The position numbers were made by a program, and so were the translations under genes. Positions 36,301-49,079 of a stretch of 64,000 nucleotides of DNA are shown here, one piece after another. The notes beneath the pieces were generated by a model. That model was not told the origin of the DNA. It was given only the letters and a program-made list of their open reading frames with translations, and did no database searches. The stretch is from the NCBI GenBank assembly GCA_013397865.1, contig VZTI01005559.1:2607781-2671780 (forward strand), in the 5' to 3' direction. This stretch comes from Struthidea cinerea (Eukaryota > Chordata > Aves > Passeriformes > Corcoracidae). Numbering within the stretch: the stretch's first letter is position 1; every line of letters starts with the position of its first letter.

Positions 36301-39300
36301 CGGAGCAATTTTAAACTCTTCCTTAAGCTAAAGGTTTTGCATTCCCTAATTGTCCCACAGCTGCAGTGCAGAGAGGTCCTGGAATATCACCTGTATCTGT
36401 GTGTGGTAATGGAGATGTCCCTCAGCTTCACTCAGACTGTCACTTGCTACCGACCTCACACAGACAGCATCCCCCTTCCTCACCGACCACTGTCTGTCCC
36501 AAGAGACAGTCTGACACAACAGGCCAGAGTTATGTGGGGACACCATTGCCTTTTGAGGCTGTGACAGAGTCCAGTGCAAAGTGTCGACCAAGCACACATG
36601 GACTGCACAGCCAAGCACCATTTGCTGCCTGCCGTTTCTCTCCAGTGTCTCCGTAGCCATGGCTGCTTTGCACTTCCTCCTTGCTGTAGCAGCAAGACTA
36701 ACCCGGCATACAGACACAGTTAGGATGTCAAATCCCAGGAATCTGAGGGAGTTGTGGGAGACACGGTGACTGCCTTTCACAGTGCTTTGTTGCTGTTGAA
36801 GGAATTTGACAGGCAATACATTTAAAATGGGCTGAGTGGCTCTTGGCGGGGGTGCCTTGCAGGGGATGGCAGAGGGACAGCGTAGAGCTGCTCATTGTTC
36901 TACTGTCTAGCTGCTACCCCCTCAGTCTTTCTGCTCACAAAGGCATTTATCAGCACTCCATGCCAGCCATTTTCTTGGATTTGGCCTGATGACCAAAGCC
37001 GCCCTCAGATGAGAGGACAGCCAGATTCCTTCACATCTGTTCTGCTTTCTGTTGTCTGCCATCGTCAGGGGGAGTAAAAGAGGATCACGGATACAGTGTC
37101 CAAGTGTGATGGAGTTGAAGTCAGTGGCTGTGGGGAATGGCTGGCACTCTTGCCATCAGACCTTTAAGGAGCTCTGTAAGACAAGCAGATGCCAATCTGT
37201 GGTGAATGCAGTGCTTGTTCTCTGTAAAACCTCCCTCTGTAGTCCCTCTTTGACCAGCAAGATCTAAGTGAGCACACACTTAAAAGAGTCCTGTTAGATG
37301 ATGCACCCCAAGTGTGGCATCATACCATTGTAGGCTTTGTCTCCAGTGGCATTTGGGGGTGGGAAGGGGGAAGATTACAAATACTTCCCCTTCCTCTGCC
37401 ACCTTCCTGCACCCAAACCTCCCTCTCACTCTCTAGTATTGACTCTTACCAGTCCCATGCAAAGTTAGGCACTGGTCCACTTGCTGTACAGCTCTTCCCT
37501 TGTTGGAACACGCGTTGTTCCAAGTTGGGTACTGCAGAGAGCAAGTGCCAGAAGGAAAACAACCATGTTAACAGAAATGGATTTTTCTCTCCACACAGAT
37601 GGACAACAAGTATTTTTAAACACAGTCTCAACCACATGTGCTAATTTGTACCTCTATAACCCCACAATCCTTTCTCGTAAGAAAGCAAAAGAACAGATGG
37701 ATAATATTATGAAACTCCAGGGAGATGGATGGCTGCATAGTGGACACATTTGATCCTTCTCCAGTTCTCAGACAGGACTCCAACAAAACACTTAATTTTT
37801 GAAGCCTAGCCTGCAGCCACAACTAACCCTGAGATCTGCACACCAGTCCAGGTTCAAAAGAACCAACCATGGCTGCATCAGCAGCCTGAAGAGAGAAGGG
37901 ATATGTAGACAAGACAGTAAGAGCAAGTTGTGTGAAATGCTAACTTTTGGAAACAGCAAAAAGCACAGATGCTCCCTGGAAGGGAGAAACGTAAAGCAAC
38001 AGTGTCTAAAGAGACGTGAGAGGAATAGCGGGCAGCAAACTGGTCTTGGCTCCACAGGTCATGAATGTCAGCCAGAAAACTAAACACAAGCACTTTGGTC
38101 TGCATTGCTTTCTGCCACAGCCTTGGGAGGCAACACTTACTCCTTAGGTGACTGTAATCAGCAATCTTACGGAATAGTTATCTTGAGTGTGGGCACTTAC
38201 CAGAAAGATACTGGGGAAACTCATTGCTTGGAGTCCAGCTCAGATCACTCCATCTCCCAGAGGGCCACATCTCCCTCTCCTCTCAGTCACACCGTGCCAG
38301 AATCCACCACAGGAATCTGTAAAGGAAGAAACTTGCTTTTACATACCTATTTTGCCCTATTTAGAGCAGGGACAAACCCAAACTGCTGGAAGTGTGACCT
38401 GGCCATCACATTCCTGATGACTCAAGAGCTGAGGACTCCAAATCTTGCTGGGATTACTCTTCTTTGAAACTGGGGATGACTGTGACACTATCCCATGGAC
38501 CCTGGCACACTTCTTTCCTCTGGTCTCTTGAGTTTGCTCAGGTTGATACAATGATGCCTCTGCAAATCCAGGAATTATGAAACTTTGTGTATGAGATACC
38601 CATGAAGAGATACCCATAAAGCCTTTCCTATAAAATAGCCGCTTTGTGAAAAGAGTAACTAAAATAAGAGCATCTGCTACCTCAAATATAAATAGGTTTT
38701 TCTGCCCAAATTAAAGGCAGATGAAACACTTTTACCTATTACTGTTCCCATGAAAAGCAGGCAGCAACTTTGGAAAAGGAAATGCATGGAAGAATGGCCC
38801 TGAAGAGAGCCTGGAGAAAGGCTGCTGTGCTGTATGCTCTTTAAAAGATTTTAGGACCCAAGAGGAAAGAAGCTGCATGGAAGCAGGATTCCATACCTCC
38901 TTGTTAAACATACAGGACGATGTCAAAAATCTCCAACTGCATTAACAATTTCTTGGCCTGGTGGAAATTACCCTTTGAAAGACATTGCAGCTGTAGATCC
39001 ATCCCTCCATAGGTAGTAAGGCCTTTGCATATGGGAAACACCTAAAATGGGGAGATAAATAGGGGTTATAACCATAGTCCACAAAAGCCTCAAGGATGCA
39101 GACATCAAGGAAAAGAGAGAGCTGTTTGGCTGGTTTGTGGAGCAGACATTCTGTCCAATGCCATGACAGTCTCTCAATGCTGGGATCCATCTGGTTTTGG
39201 ACTAATCTCTGGGGAGAGTGGTGAAAGCCACTTTGCTTTTTGTTGCTTGTATAAAGCTTGACAGACTCAGACTCTGGGAGGTGCCCTGTAGTGAGCAGTC

Positions 39301-42300
39301 CTCCTCTGGTGAGGAGTTACCATCGCAATAAACACCAGCCTTTCTTACCCCTAAATAACCCAAGCAGATGCATAGCCTTGCCGTTCATGAGCAAGAGTCC
39401 CAGGAGTCCTCCAGGGCAGGCTGCAGCACATTTCAACCTTTGGACACAGCAGGGCAGAGAACTCTCACCATCAGAAATCCAGGTCTAGTCTGCCATTATG
39501 AAGACTGCTTGGAGGCAGTGCAGACAGAAAAATATGGAATGCACAGCTTAAAATGGGAAGCTGCCCATCTGACAGTCTCCTGGAATAATTTTCTTTGCTT
39601 CCACAATCTGACCCTGGGCAGCTCCCTCCCTGTCCTGTGGCCTGGAGCTATTCTTGGTGGTGCCACTGGATTAATATTGCAGGGAACAGAGAGGGGATGT
39701 ATGGTGCTGTCAGACGTGGACAGAGGAGAGCATGCCCTTCTCCCAGAGAAGGAGACAACTGCACAATGAGCTGGGAAGGTGTCAGTCAACATCTGAGTCC
39801 CTCCACAAGGCTGGACTCCTGCTCTTCCAGCAGCAGGAATGCTAATGATCTGGATGAGCTGGTTGTTCTGCAGCTCCAAGGCTGACTGATACCAGCAATT
39901 AAAACTGCATTTCTTTATGGGGCAACTTGGTGTGGTTGCTGCATCTTAGGAACTCAGGCATTTTGGAGGCAGAGTTCAGAGTGGGATTTGTCTTCTGGAG
40001 GGAGCTGTAAAGGTCACACTGGCAGTGAAGTCAACACTCAGGTCATACAGACCCTCTCACCACGTTAACTTGATTAGCATGTGTTTTGTGGAGCGTTTTT
40101 GCTGTGTTTTGTGTTTTCATGCTGCAGATCAACTAATTTCCTTGGTCCAATTAGAGTTACAGCTGCTAAAGCCTAAGGCATGACTGGCTGATTGGGTTTT
40201 GAAGAATGTGACATTTTGCAGCTAAAAGCTTTATCAAGGGTAAGCAGCATTAACCTCTTTTCTTGCTTCCTTTTTTCTCTTTAAGCAATAGAGATTTGCT
40301 GTCTACAGCTGGACCCACTGCTCACACCAGAGTCTGGGCAGCTCATGATAAATGACTGCTTCTCCGTGGCTTTGCATCCCAGTCTTCCCAGCTCAGCCAG
40401 TGAGTGCCCCAGCCTACTGCCAGGGAAGGCAGATCCCTCTCATTAAACCATACACCTGATGTGAAACTGTCCCTGTGCAAACACAGGTGTGGCAGAAACT
40501 CCCCTGACTGTCCCGGATGGGCTGGGGCTCCCATTTGCTTTAGTAGGAGTGCCCTCATCTGCCTGCTCATCCCACCTCCCCAGACTGAATTACTGCCACA
40601 TGTGGATATAACTTTCCCTGCTCCATATGGATATAACATATCCTGCTTCTCTCCTTGCAGTCTTGCTGCACTGCACCTACACACACACCTCTCTGCGCAC
40701 TCACAGGAAACTCTCAGCACACTGGGAGTTAAAGGGACATTACCTTAATAAACAGGCAGACTTAACCAAAGCCAACAATGCTGCCAGAATGGCCCCAAGC
40801 CCAGCTTTGACGTGACTCTGGAAAGGCCACCAGCACATGGATGAACCAGCCGTGGCCTCTCTGGCTTCTTGAAAGCAAAATGCCACAGTGCAGAGAAACA
40901 GCGTCCTTGTCACAGAGCTAATCCAGGCTGAGCAAGAGACACCTTGTCCTAAGCCTCCCTCTGTGTGATTCATCTGAGAAACACCGGCTTGCAAAGCTTT
41001 TGATTAGGTGCCTTCTTCCAAAATGGCAACATCTCTTCATACTCTGCTGCCCACTGAAGGGATTTCCCCCTCTCATCCCACCCAACTTTCCCCATTCTTG
41101 ATATGGGTCTTGAGACAGAGGCTGCCAGAGCTGTTCTGGGTCGTGGTACTCCCTAAGCCAAAGAAAGAACCAGGAGTTCTTCCCTGCAAAGAGTATTTTT
41201 CTGTAGATACAGGCTCACAGCAAGAGCTTGACTTTTAGAAGGGAAAGGAAATCAAATCCTTCAAAATGTGTCTGCTTTGAGGATTAAATCATATTCATTG
41301 CAGCCTATTTGTATATTTAGCACATTTTCTTGGCACAGATATAGATGCAATTCTCATTTCATTTACACAGCTGCAAATCCCCATCTGAGTTAAAAGAAGA
41401 GGGTAAAGTCAGAGCCTGTAAATCCACTCTGGAAAAGATATTCAATCTTGCAAGTCACAGTTTACACTAGACCTTAACCACAAGAGCCTGAGAGGTTGTC
41501 TACTTACTGTTAGAGTGAGGATGCAGGACTTACAGACAGTTTGCTTCTAGAAGCTGGTTCTGCCCCCATCTGTAACTGCAAAGCATCTCAGCACATTATG
41601 GGTAATTAGCTGCTCAGTGGTGAAAGACTGCTGTGGTTTCCATTGGGATAAACCATATCCATAGCCTAAGCATTGAACGACGCCTGGCACCGCTGTCAGA
41701 GTCTGGCTTTTGAGCGGTCTGTGCGTCAGTACACTCAGCAATCCAGAAAAAATACACTTCCCTATTCTTCCAAAGGAAGGTTTTAAGCAAAAAAAGTGCA
41801 GGAAGAGACATATCACGGGTACCTGGAACCATTGGATATGCCAATTGGAGTCAGTTTTGGAGAATGCCTTTTCCACTTGCTCAGGGAGAATTTAGACATG
41901 ATTTAAACCTGCCACAAGGAGCCCAGTCCTAAATGGGACACAGGGATCAGCCAGTTCTCTCCAGTTTCCATCTCTTCCTTACTGATAAAGGCAGCTTGGT
42001 GAAATTCCTCCTGTCTGTATTCATTACTGGTAGATTGGACTAGTCTTTCAAGACTTTTCTTTCTAACTGGAATATGGCATTTTACTCATGCCATGTTTTT
42101 TACACCAGGTCCAAAATATGGCATCTCCACATGGCTGCAAAACATATTAGCCAGTCTGAACATGCACGTGGATATAGAGTTAAATATTAAAGATACTGTA
42201 AAAATCTACTATGTAGTTGACAATTCTGGCTCTCTTAAAATGTTTTAAACATGTAAAAAACTATACATGTTAATATAAATTAACATTGTGACTTTTACTC

Positions 42301-45300
42301 CTTGTATTTGAAGCCTGGATCTGGACTCCAAGGTTTTCCTGCAAGCCTTCAGGCCGGATTTGGTTTTTGACAGATGAAAACAAATACGAGAGGCTGGTGG
42401 ATGGAACATCTCTGTTCAGTACTGGCGTAGTTCAGAAGACTGTGCGTGTGTGTGTGGGAAGATGGGCCTTGACGTCTCCCAAAAGCCATGCAGCACGTCA
42501 GCTTTATGCAGAGGGTGCTTTAACACACAGCCTACCTGGGAGAAGAGCAGGGAAATCATGGGTTGGAGCAACATTGTGCTGGAGCTACCACCTAGGTGGT
42601 GGAATGATGCTCCCCCAGCGAGTCTGCACCAGTCTAAGTGCTAATAAAAATCCTGTGCTGGGAACAGACTGAGGCCCCTCCCTGACAGCAGCATCAGAGG
42701 CAGTCGGAGAAAAATCAGTTTTTCATATTAAGAGGCAGTTCAAGAGACTCCAATACTTGGGCAGGGGAATAGTCTGCTGCTTTGGCCATGAACTCTGTCT
42801 GTCCTACACCCCAGCAGTGGGACAGGACTGGTCTGATTCTGGGTCAGCTCTCTCATTGCAGAGCATGGTCATGGGAACATCCACACTACATGTGTGTTAG
42901 CTTACTCCTAGCCTCTGCTGGAATAGATAAACCAGCTGCTACTGAGGCAAAAGCTGTGTGTTCTTCTATGGACATTTACCTTCACCCTTCAGGCAGAATG
43001 GTGGAGTCCTCACCAGGCTTTGCTTCCTCAGCGCTATACGGCCCTTCAGTATTGTGTCCCCAGGCACTGACTGCTTACATCTTCTGCCAAGGACGCTTTT
43101 CTAGCTCTTTCTCTGGCCCAGAGTGCTGACTGTCTGGTGTGGGCCTTGGAGTAATCCCTGGGCACTCTGCCCAGCAACCACAGGAGTTTCATGCACCTTC
43201 CAAATCTACGGGAACTGGTTTTGAGATGATGTCCTCAGCAACTGCTGATGAGTGCTCCCCCAGGATCTGAGACTCAACGGTGAGGTGGCACGTAACTTCC
43301 ATCCAAGACCTTCTGGAGCAAATTTCTCAGATGGGGAGTTTCCAAGTCTAACTTGCTCCTTTTTGGAATTTAGTGATGCCTATGAAGACATGAAATAGCA
43401 TTTGATTAGGAACTCCTAACTGCTACTTATTTCCCTGGAGACTTCGGCTGTTTACAGCTTTGCTCATTCTTCTGTACTCTCACTCCCAACCAACTGGAGG
43501 TTGTTATTTTGGGGCTGCATTCAAAAACACCCATATGGGAAGAACATAAGTTGCCTTCAGAACAAAAATAAGTCGTGGTTATGTACATGCTTTAAAAGAC
43601 AGACAGTCCCCATCTGCTTCTTGCAGCGGTATTCAAGCACCTTGATCTTTTGCAGTATTTACCCAGCAACTCAGTCAGCAAAGCACCTGGAAAAGATGGA
43701 ATGTAGCCATAACTCTCTTTTCAGATGTGTATTGGCTAGTTTAGGTACTTAGTCTACAAGGAAACCAGTTGCAAACCCTAATTCTCCCAATGAATTGCTT
43801 AGGCATCTAACTCAGAGTGGGCCACCTGGGCAGCTATCTCCTCTCCTACAGCATCTGCTTGTAGCATCTTCTGCCTTTTTCCCCTTCCCTCTCCCCATGC
43901 CGGCTGTATCTGTCTATACCCTGTCCAGCTGCCTTCACAGACTGGGGGGAGCAGGGGGACACAGATGGGACAGGCCGTGGAGGCTGCTCTTAGCCTTAAG
44001 GATCCGCACTGCTTCCTCTGGGGGATAAGAAAGGTGAAGGACTGAGGTTTGAAATTAACAGTTGTCAGGAGACTTTAATTGCTATAAATTTTTAAAACTG
44101 GCTGAAACAGCTATTTGCCAGGAATGAGAGTTTACTGAGATCCCTTTTGCAGCTGAATAACATTTTCTCTGCTTTTGTTTCCAGTTTACATCAGTCCAAC
44201 AGTTAATCCCCTCAAAGCTAAGAAGCAGAATAGATAATGAAAAGGGGAAGTCTGTCTACTGCAAAATTAGGCTGACATCTACTAGCTCTGCAGACCTGAC
44301 GAACACCAAAAGGAAAATAACTTCCATAGTATATTTTCTTTGGGTAACAAACCATATGTTTCAATGTAAAATATTTTGATAAGTAACTTCTGTCCAGCAC
44401 AGGTAATGTTGCTTGACTTAGCTAATAATATCAGTTTAAATGCTAGTTTTCTGGATTCTGAGCCATTTCCTAATGATATTTACGTAGATTAGGAATTCTA
44501 AAGATGTAACTATTTAAAAAATGGCAAATGGTTGTTCCACTATACTAAGATGTTTAAGCATGCGCACAAGTTATTCTCTTGATTTGCAAAAAGAAATACC
44601 TTATTTATTCTTCAGAGTATAACTAGTTGCAAATCTGACTGTCAAGTAGTGGGGGAGGGGGGAAAAAGCTACTTCTCTTCTTCCAGAGAAACAATTTAAA
44701 AGAAAAAATGAAAAAGAAAAACCACAAAAAACTCAAACTCATGAATGACAATAACAGATTAAACTTTCTTGTTTGGTAGCTGTAGTCACAGCTAAATGCA
44801 GTGATTTTAAAAACACATTCATTTCAGCCAGCTGCCCTTGCAATGATGACCTGACATTTCTGAGGGGAGCAATCAAATATGATCCTGTTATTTGTTTGTC
44901 CACCTGTTACAAAGCAGGGATAGACAGGTCCCTGTGCCGAAATGAGATTGAGTTCCCATGTCCTCTGGCTCAGCTATCTCTAACCTTGTGTGCACCGTGC
45001 TGTCTTTGTACTCTGTGGAATTGCTTTCTTGCCAGAGACATTCAAATGTGCTCCACTGCCTGGATCCTGAGGTCCACTTAAAGGAGTGAAAGAATTGCAT
45101 AGCTCGTGTGTGCGATCTTTATGTGTGGTCCTTTCTTCCTATGCCGAGGAGTTTGCTGTCTCTGTAAGAATCAACCAATAACCTCCCACCCAGCCTCGCT
45201 CAGTACGCTCTGGTTCAGTGCACTGTGGATCCGAAATACCATTCCAAGTACAGCAGCCTTGTGATGCAGTGCTTAACGTTCCATGATCATGTAGCCAAGT

Positions 45301-47939
45301 AAGTTAGAAAGATTGATTGCCTTGTCTTTTCATGTTGCTGTAGCTCTGGGCTGGGTGATGGGTGATTCCTGGCTCTCTTGGTCCAGCTTCACTCTCGCAG
45401 CTTTTCCTTGCCAACCTCTCTGTCAGCCCCTTGATGCCTCCTCCAGCTTTTGCCACTGGTGGGTCTGTCTGCATGCTCAGTTCACAAGCTCCTAAAAAGG
45501 CTTTGGCTACAAATCCCAGGGTCTGTCCAGGACATGGATTTTTTCAATCTGGGAAAGTCACTGCTGAGTTGCCTTCTGCTGTCCCTGTGGACTTTGTAAC
45601 CACGGCTCCTCATCTTAGATGTGACCAGTGTTTTCTTCTAGCTCCCAGCAAACGTGTCTCAGCAGAGGTGCAGATGTGGGAAGCCCATGTCTCCTGGGTA
45701 AGGATGCTTCCTTAGAGATAGCTTGCAGATGAACACAGTGCCCTGTACTGCAAGTACATGGGGCACTGTTCAGGGGAAACTGAAAGGGACCATTGACACC
45801 TGTTCAAGAACTCTCTACTCCTCCCTTCCTACATACACCACAGGAAAAAAGTAAAGTGCCCATATTTTAACTAAGAATTGGGTTCAGTTAAGTCAAACCC
45901 ATATTTTAAGTGCAAGTGTACCTGGGTGATGCTGCACCACAGACACCAGATCGCGATTGCCACAGATGCAGTTTTCTTGGGATATATCCTTCAGTTCCAC
46001 CCTTGTTCAGGAGACACCAGCTCTTTGCCACCCCTGGGAGAGCCAGGAGAAGGGTTGGTACCTGCAAGACACTGTGGCAAGCAGAGGCCCCAGGAGGCAG
46101 GTGTGGAATGGGGAGGCCAGCATGTTCCAATCTTGCAGAAACCCTGGAAGTGAAATGCCCAGCTGGTGCGAAGTCTTCAGATCCCACAGGAAGAGGAGTT
46201 GCAGAAATTCCTCAGGAAGACATATAAGTGCTCTCCCAAATTAGTCAGCATCTAAATATAGTGGCTCAACCCTTGCTGAATGACACGTAATCAGACCTCT
46301 ACCTTAATGCTGTATTATATTGTTAAGCTGCATTTTCAAGAATAATCATCACATATGTGTGATTAATACACCAATACCAACGCAATGTATTATAATTAAT
46401 TTTTTTCCCCAGAGGCAGCAGATATGGGTGTATGTGGTGGTGAAGACATCTTTTAAAGGCAGGCTTTAAACTGTCTCAAAAATGAATCATCTTGAAGTGT
46501 GTAGGTCAAAAGCTCGCTGTAAATATATCTGTTACAAACTTTAGGAAAAGTGCAGTTCACCAGCTTGCTTTTCAGGTGGGGAGCTTTGTTCTTCCAGTTT
46601 TCTGCATTTTAGGGGAACTTGGGGGTTTTTTTGGCCAAAAGGATTCAGGTTTTAGAAGTAAAATTCTTAAAAATGTTAAATGGCCAGCTGAAAAATAATA
46701 AAGACTAAATGACTCAATGATCACAAGAGCCTCTTCAAGAAGTCATCAGCTATTCCCACATTTATAAAACGTCACGATGTTGCAATAGGAAAGAGAGTTT
46801 ACAAGATTTCTGTGGAATGCAGAGCTTTTTAAAAAATTCATTGCTTTTTTCTAGAAAAGTATCTTATGAAGGACAGCAGTATCTTCTTAGAACAGAGGCC
46901 TGGGAGGACCAATTAACTCTATTCCCTTTTCCATAGCAAAATGCATTGCAATATCTAGTTCACTGGCTCCGCTTTGAAAGCATGGCTAGTTTTTGCCTCA
47001 CTAGTCCTATCAGCAGGGGTTGCTCAAAGGTTAAATGCATTTGTGGAAAACTTTTGCTCATTTGCCACTTTTTAACATCATCCTGTGTCTGGAACAGGTG
47101 CCTTCCCAACCTGGTATTTTCCTCCTGCTGTGTTTAGCTGAAGCCAGACTCCAGAGATAGGCTGTTGTAGTCTCTCCTTGTATGACAGCATCCCCTTAAA
47201 CTCCCCAGGACATGCTTTCTCTGCCTGTTGGATTCACCTTTCCTGAACATGGCTCGACTAGGGTTGAATGCAGCCTGCCAGTCTGAGTTTCACCGCAGCT
47301 GATACCCACTATTCTTTAGATGTCTGAGCATCTGAGCAGTTTTTTTAATTCCTTGAAATATACTCACATGTATCCTAGGAAGACCTGGACTCACTTCCTG
47401 GTCTCTTAGGGATGTCTCTTTCCAAAGGCTTCATTCCAAAGGCTTTTCATTTCAGGGGTGAAGGCAGAACAGGTGATTAACCCATGGAATTTACCTTATC
47501 ACAGCTGCTATCATTTGCTTCCCCATTCCCACCCGGATAACGTCGCATTGAGATGAGATTCCTTTGGTGTAAAGTGAATTCTCAGGGAAGGCAGCTTTGG
47601 GGGTCCATGGCTGAAGCAGGCAGCAGATTACGACCCTGTGTTGTATTTTTGGCTGTGATGCTGATTTGATATTAAGCATTCGGTAGGTCAGCGCTCCTCC
47701 GTATCCCCTCCATCCATATTTCTGTTTTATCTGTTCACACATTTATAGTCCTTGGGGCAGCAGGTCTTCACTATAAAGCACAGAATAAAGCCCAGCACAA
47801 TGCCTCTTGGATTCAGTGACTCTAATTGCTGCTGTTTTAAATACTAATAATCGCAATTCAATTAAAAAAATTGTTTTTGAAGTAGGAATTCTGCTCTCAT
47901 GCCAGAGGCTGATTGCTCTGACGTTATCAGCGCACAGTT

Positions 47940-48265
47940 CTAGTTTAGCTTTAGCATTTCAGTCCGAAGCTGTAATACTGCATCATGGGAGCTCAGGGCT
48001 GTAAGAGTAGCATCTTTCCTATTCACATCAGACCATTCAGCATGTAATCTTTTTATCTCTTGCTGCAAATGCTTCTTGTAGTGAGTCCAATCTTCTATTG
48101 CAGCATTATTTGAAGTGATTAGATTTGACAGATTCTTAGATTCTGACTCCCAAACTTGATTTTTGGAGGTATCGAAGCACGATGCTTCATGATATATTTC
48201 CCCCCAGATTATGATCAAAAATGGAGCAGTGATTGTTGTTGGTTTGAAGTTGAATCTTATTTCCC
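47940..48265 (-). other. Unidentified open frame with coiled-coil-like C-terminal half
   Basis: An open frame of 108 codons lies on the minus strand between in-frame stops, without a strong ATG start. Its C-terminal half (about 60 residues from SNLITSNNAAIEDW to EMLKLN) is rich in Leu, Lys, Glu and Gln with heptad-like spacing and several tryptophans, and reads like a helical coiled coil. I do not recognise the family. It has no clear splice acceptor, no neighbouring continuation and no poly(A) signature. It may be a decayed retroelement or gene fragment, a lone exon, or a chance open frame. Confidence 0.25.
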
Positions 48266-49030
48266 TTTAGGCATCTGAATAAGGCAGTTTTCTGGAGCTT
48301 GATACTCACAGAGGAAACACAAGATTAAGAGCTTAATCAAACTAAGAAACAATGCCTGGCAGGAGCCAAATACCTCCCAGTCTCCTTCTCAGTATCAGCC
48401 TGTGCTTAGAACAGGCTTTTCTTCTCTGTAAGAAAATTCCTGGTCAGGAACTTTCCAAAGAAGCTTTTTTTTTTTTTTTTTAATGTTTTCATGCCCATCC
48501 ACTGAAGTGAGGATTTTTTTTTCAGGGATAAACCATCTGAGTTGAAACTTGTCCTGGGGGGAGGTTGGTTGTCATCCAGCACTTTACTGTGTATTTTTTG
48601 TCATTGTTGAAACTGAAGAGAGAGACCCATCCCCCCAGTAGATTCTTATCACCGCAGGAATAGAAGAATATTTGCCATTCCAAAAACTTCTAAGGATGGA
48701 AAAATACATTTACTATACATATTTTTTCTGAAATTTATCTCCCACTGAAGACAGCAGGCTTATTGCCATCTCAAATGAATCACAGACACTTCTACTGGCC
48801 TGCAGGGATGTTCTGCATCCATGTGGTCTTCTTATCCCAAAGAACTTGCAAATATCTTTACAGCCCATAGAAATAGGATCCAGAGTCAACAGCAGGTTTC
48901 GCTACTTACTTCAAAGGCTTTACATTAGTCCTCTCTATACAGAGCAGGACTTACTTCAGGAAATTCACATCTGGTATGAAATGTGGCATCTCTGTAACAG
49001 TCTGGAGAGAACTTTAAGCTTCTCCAGAGT

Positions 49031-49031
<1 letters not shown>

Positions 49032-49077
<46 letters not shown>
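49032..49077. repeat. 46-nt poly(A) run
   Basis: An uninterrupted run of 46 A residues sits between unrelated flanks. No AATAAA lies just upstream and I see no clear target-site duplication, so a retrocopy tail is not supported. A simple homopolymer or a sequencing/assembly length error is equally possible. Confidence 0.95.

Positions 49078-49079
<2 letters not shown>

Larger units (their letters stand above)
28536..47939. other. Intergenic, no gene recognised
   Basis: I searched by eye for MCM5 exons, expected upstream of RASD2 on the minus strand, and found none. Many short open frames exist on both strands (the longest is about 156 codons, near 36.4-36.8 kb), but none resembles a protein family. 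Segments with enhancer-like motif density lie near 32.0, 33.2 and 40.1 kb. No further CR1 or LTR copy was recognised. Confidence 0.55.

Noticed and set aside
36346..36816. 156-codon minus-strand frame
   Set aside because: It overlaps comparable plus-strand frames, has no splice or promoter context, and its composition is not protein-like to my eye.
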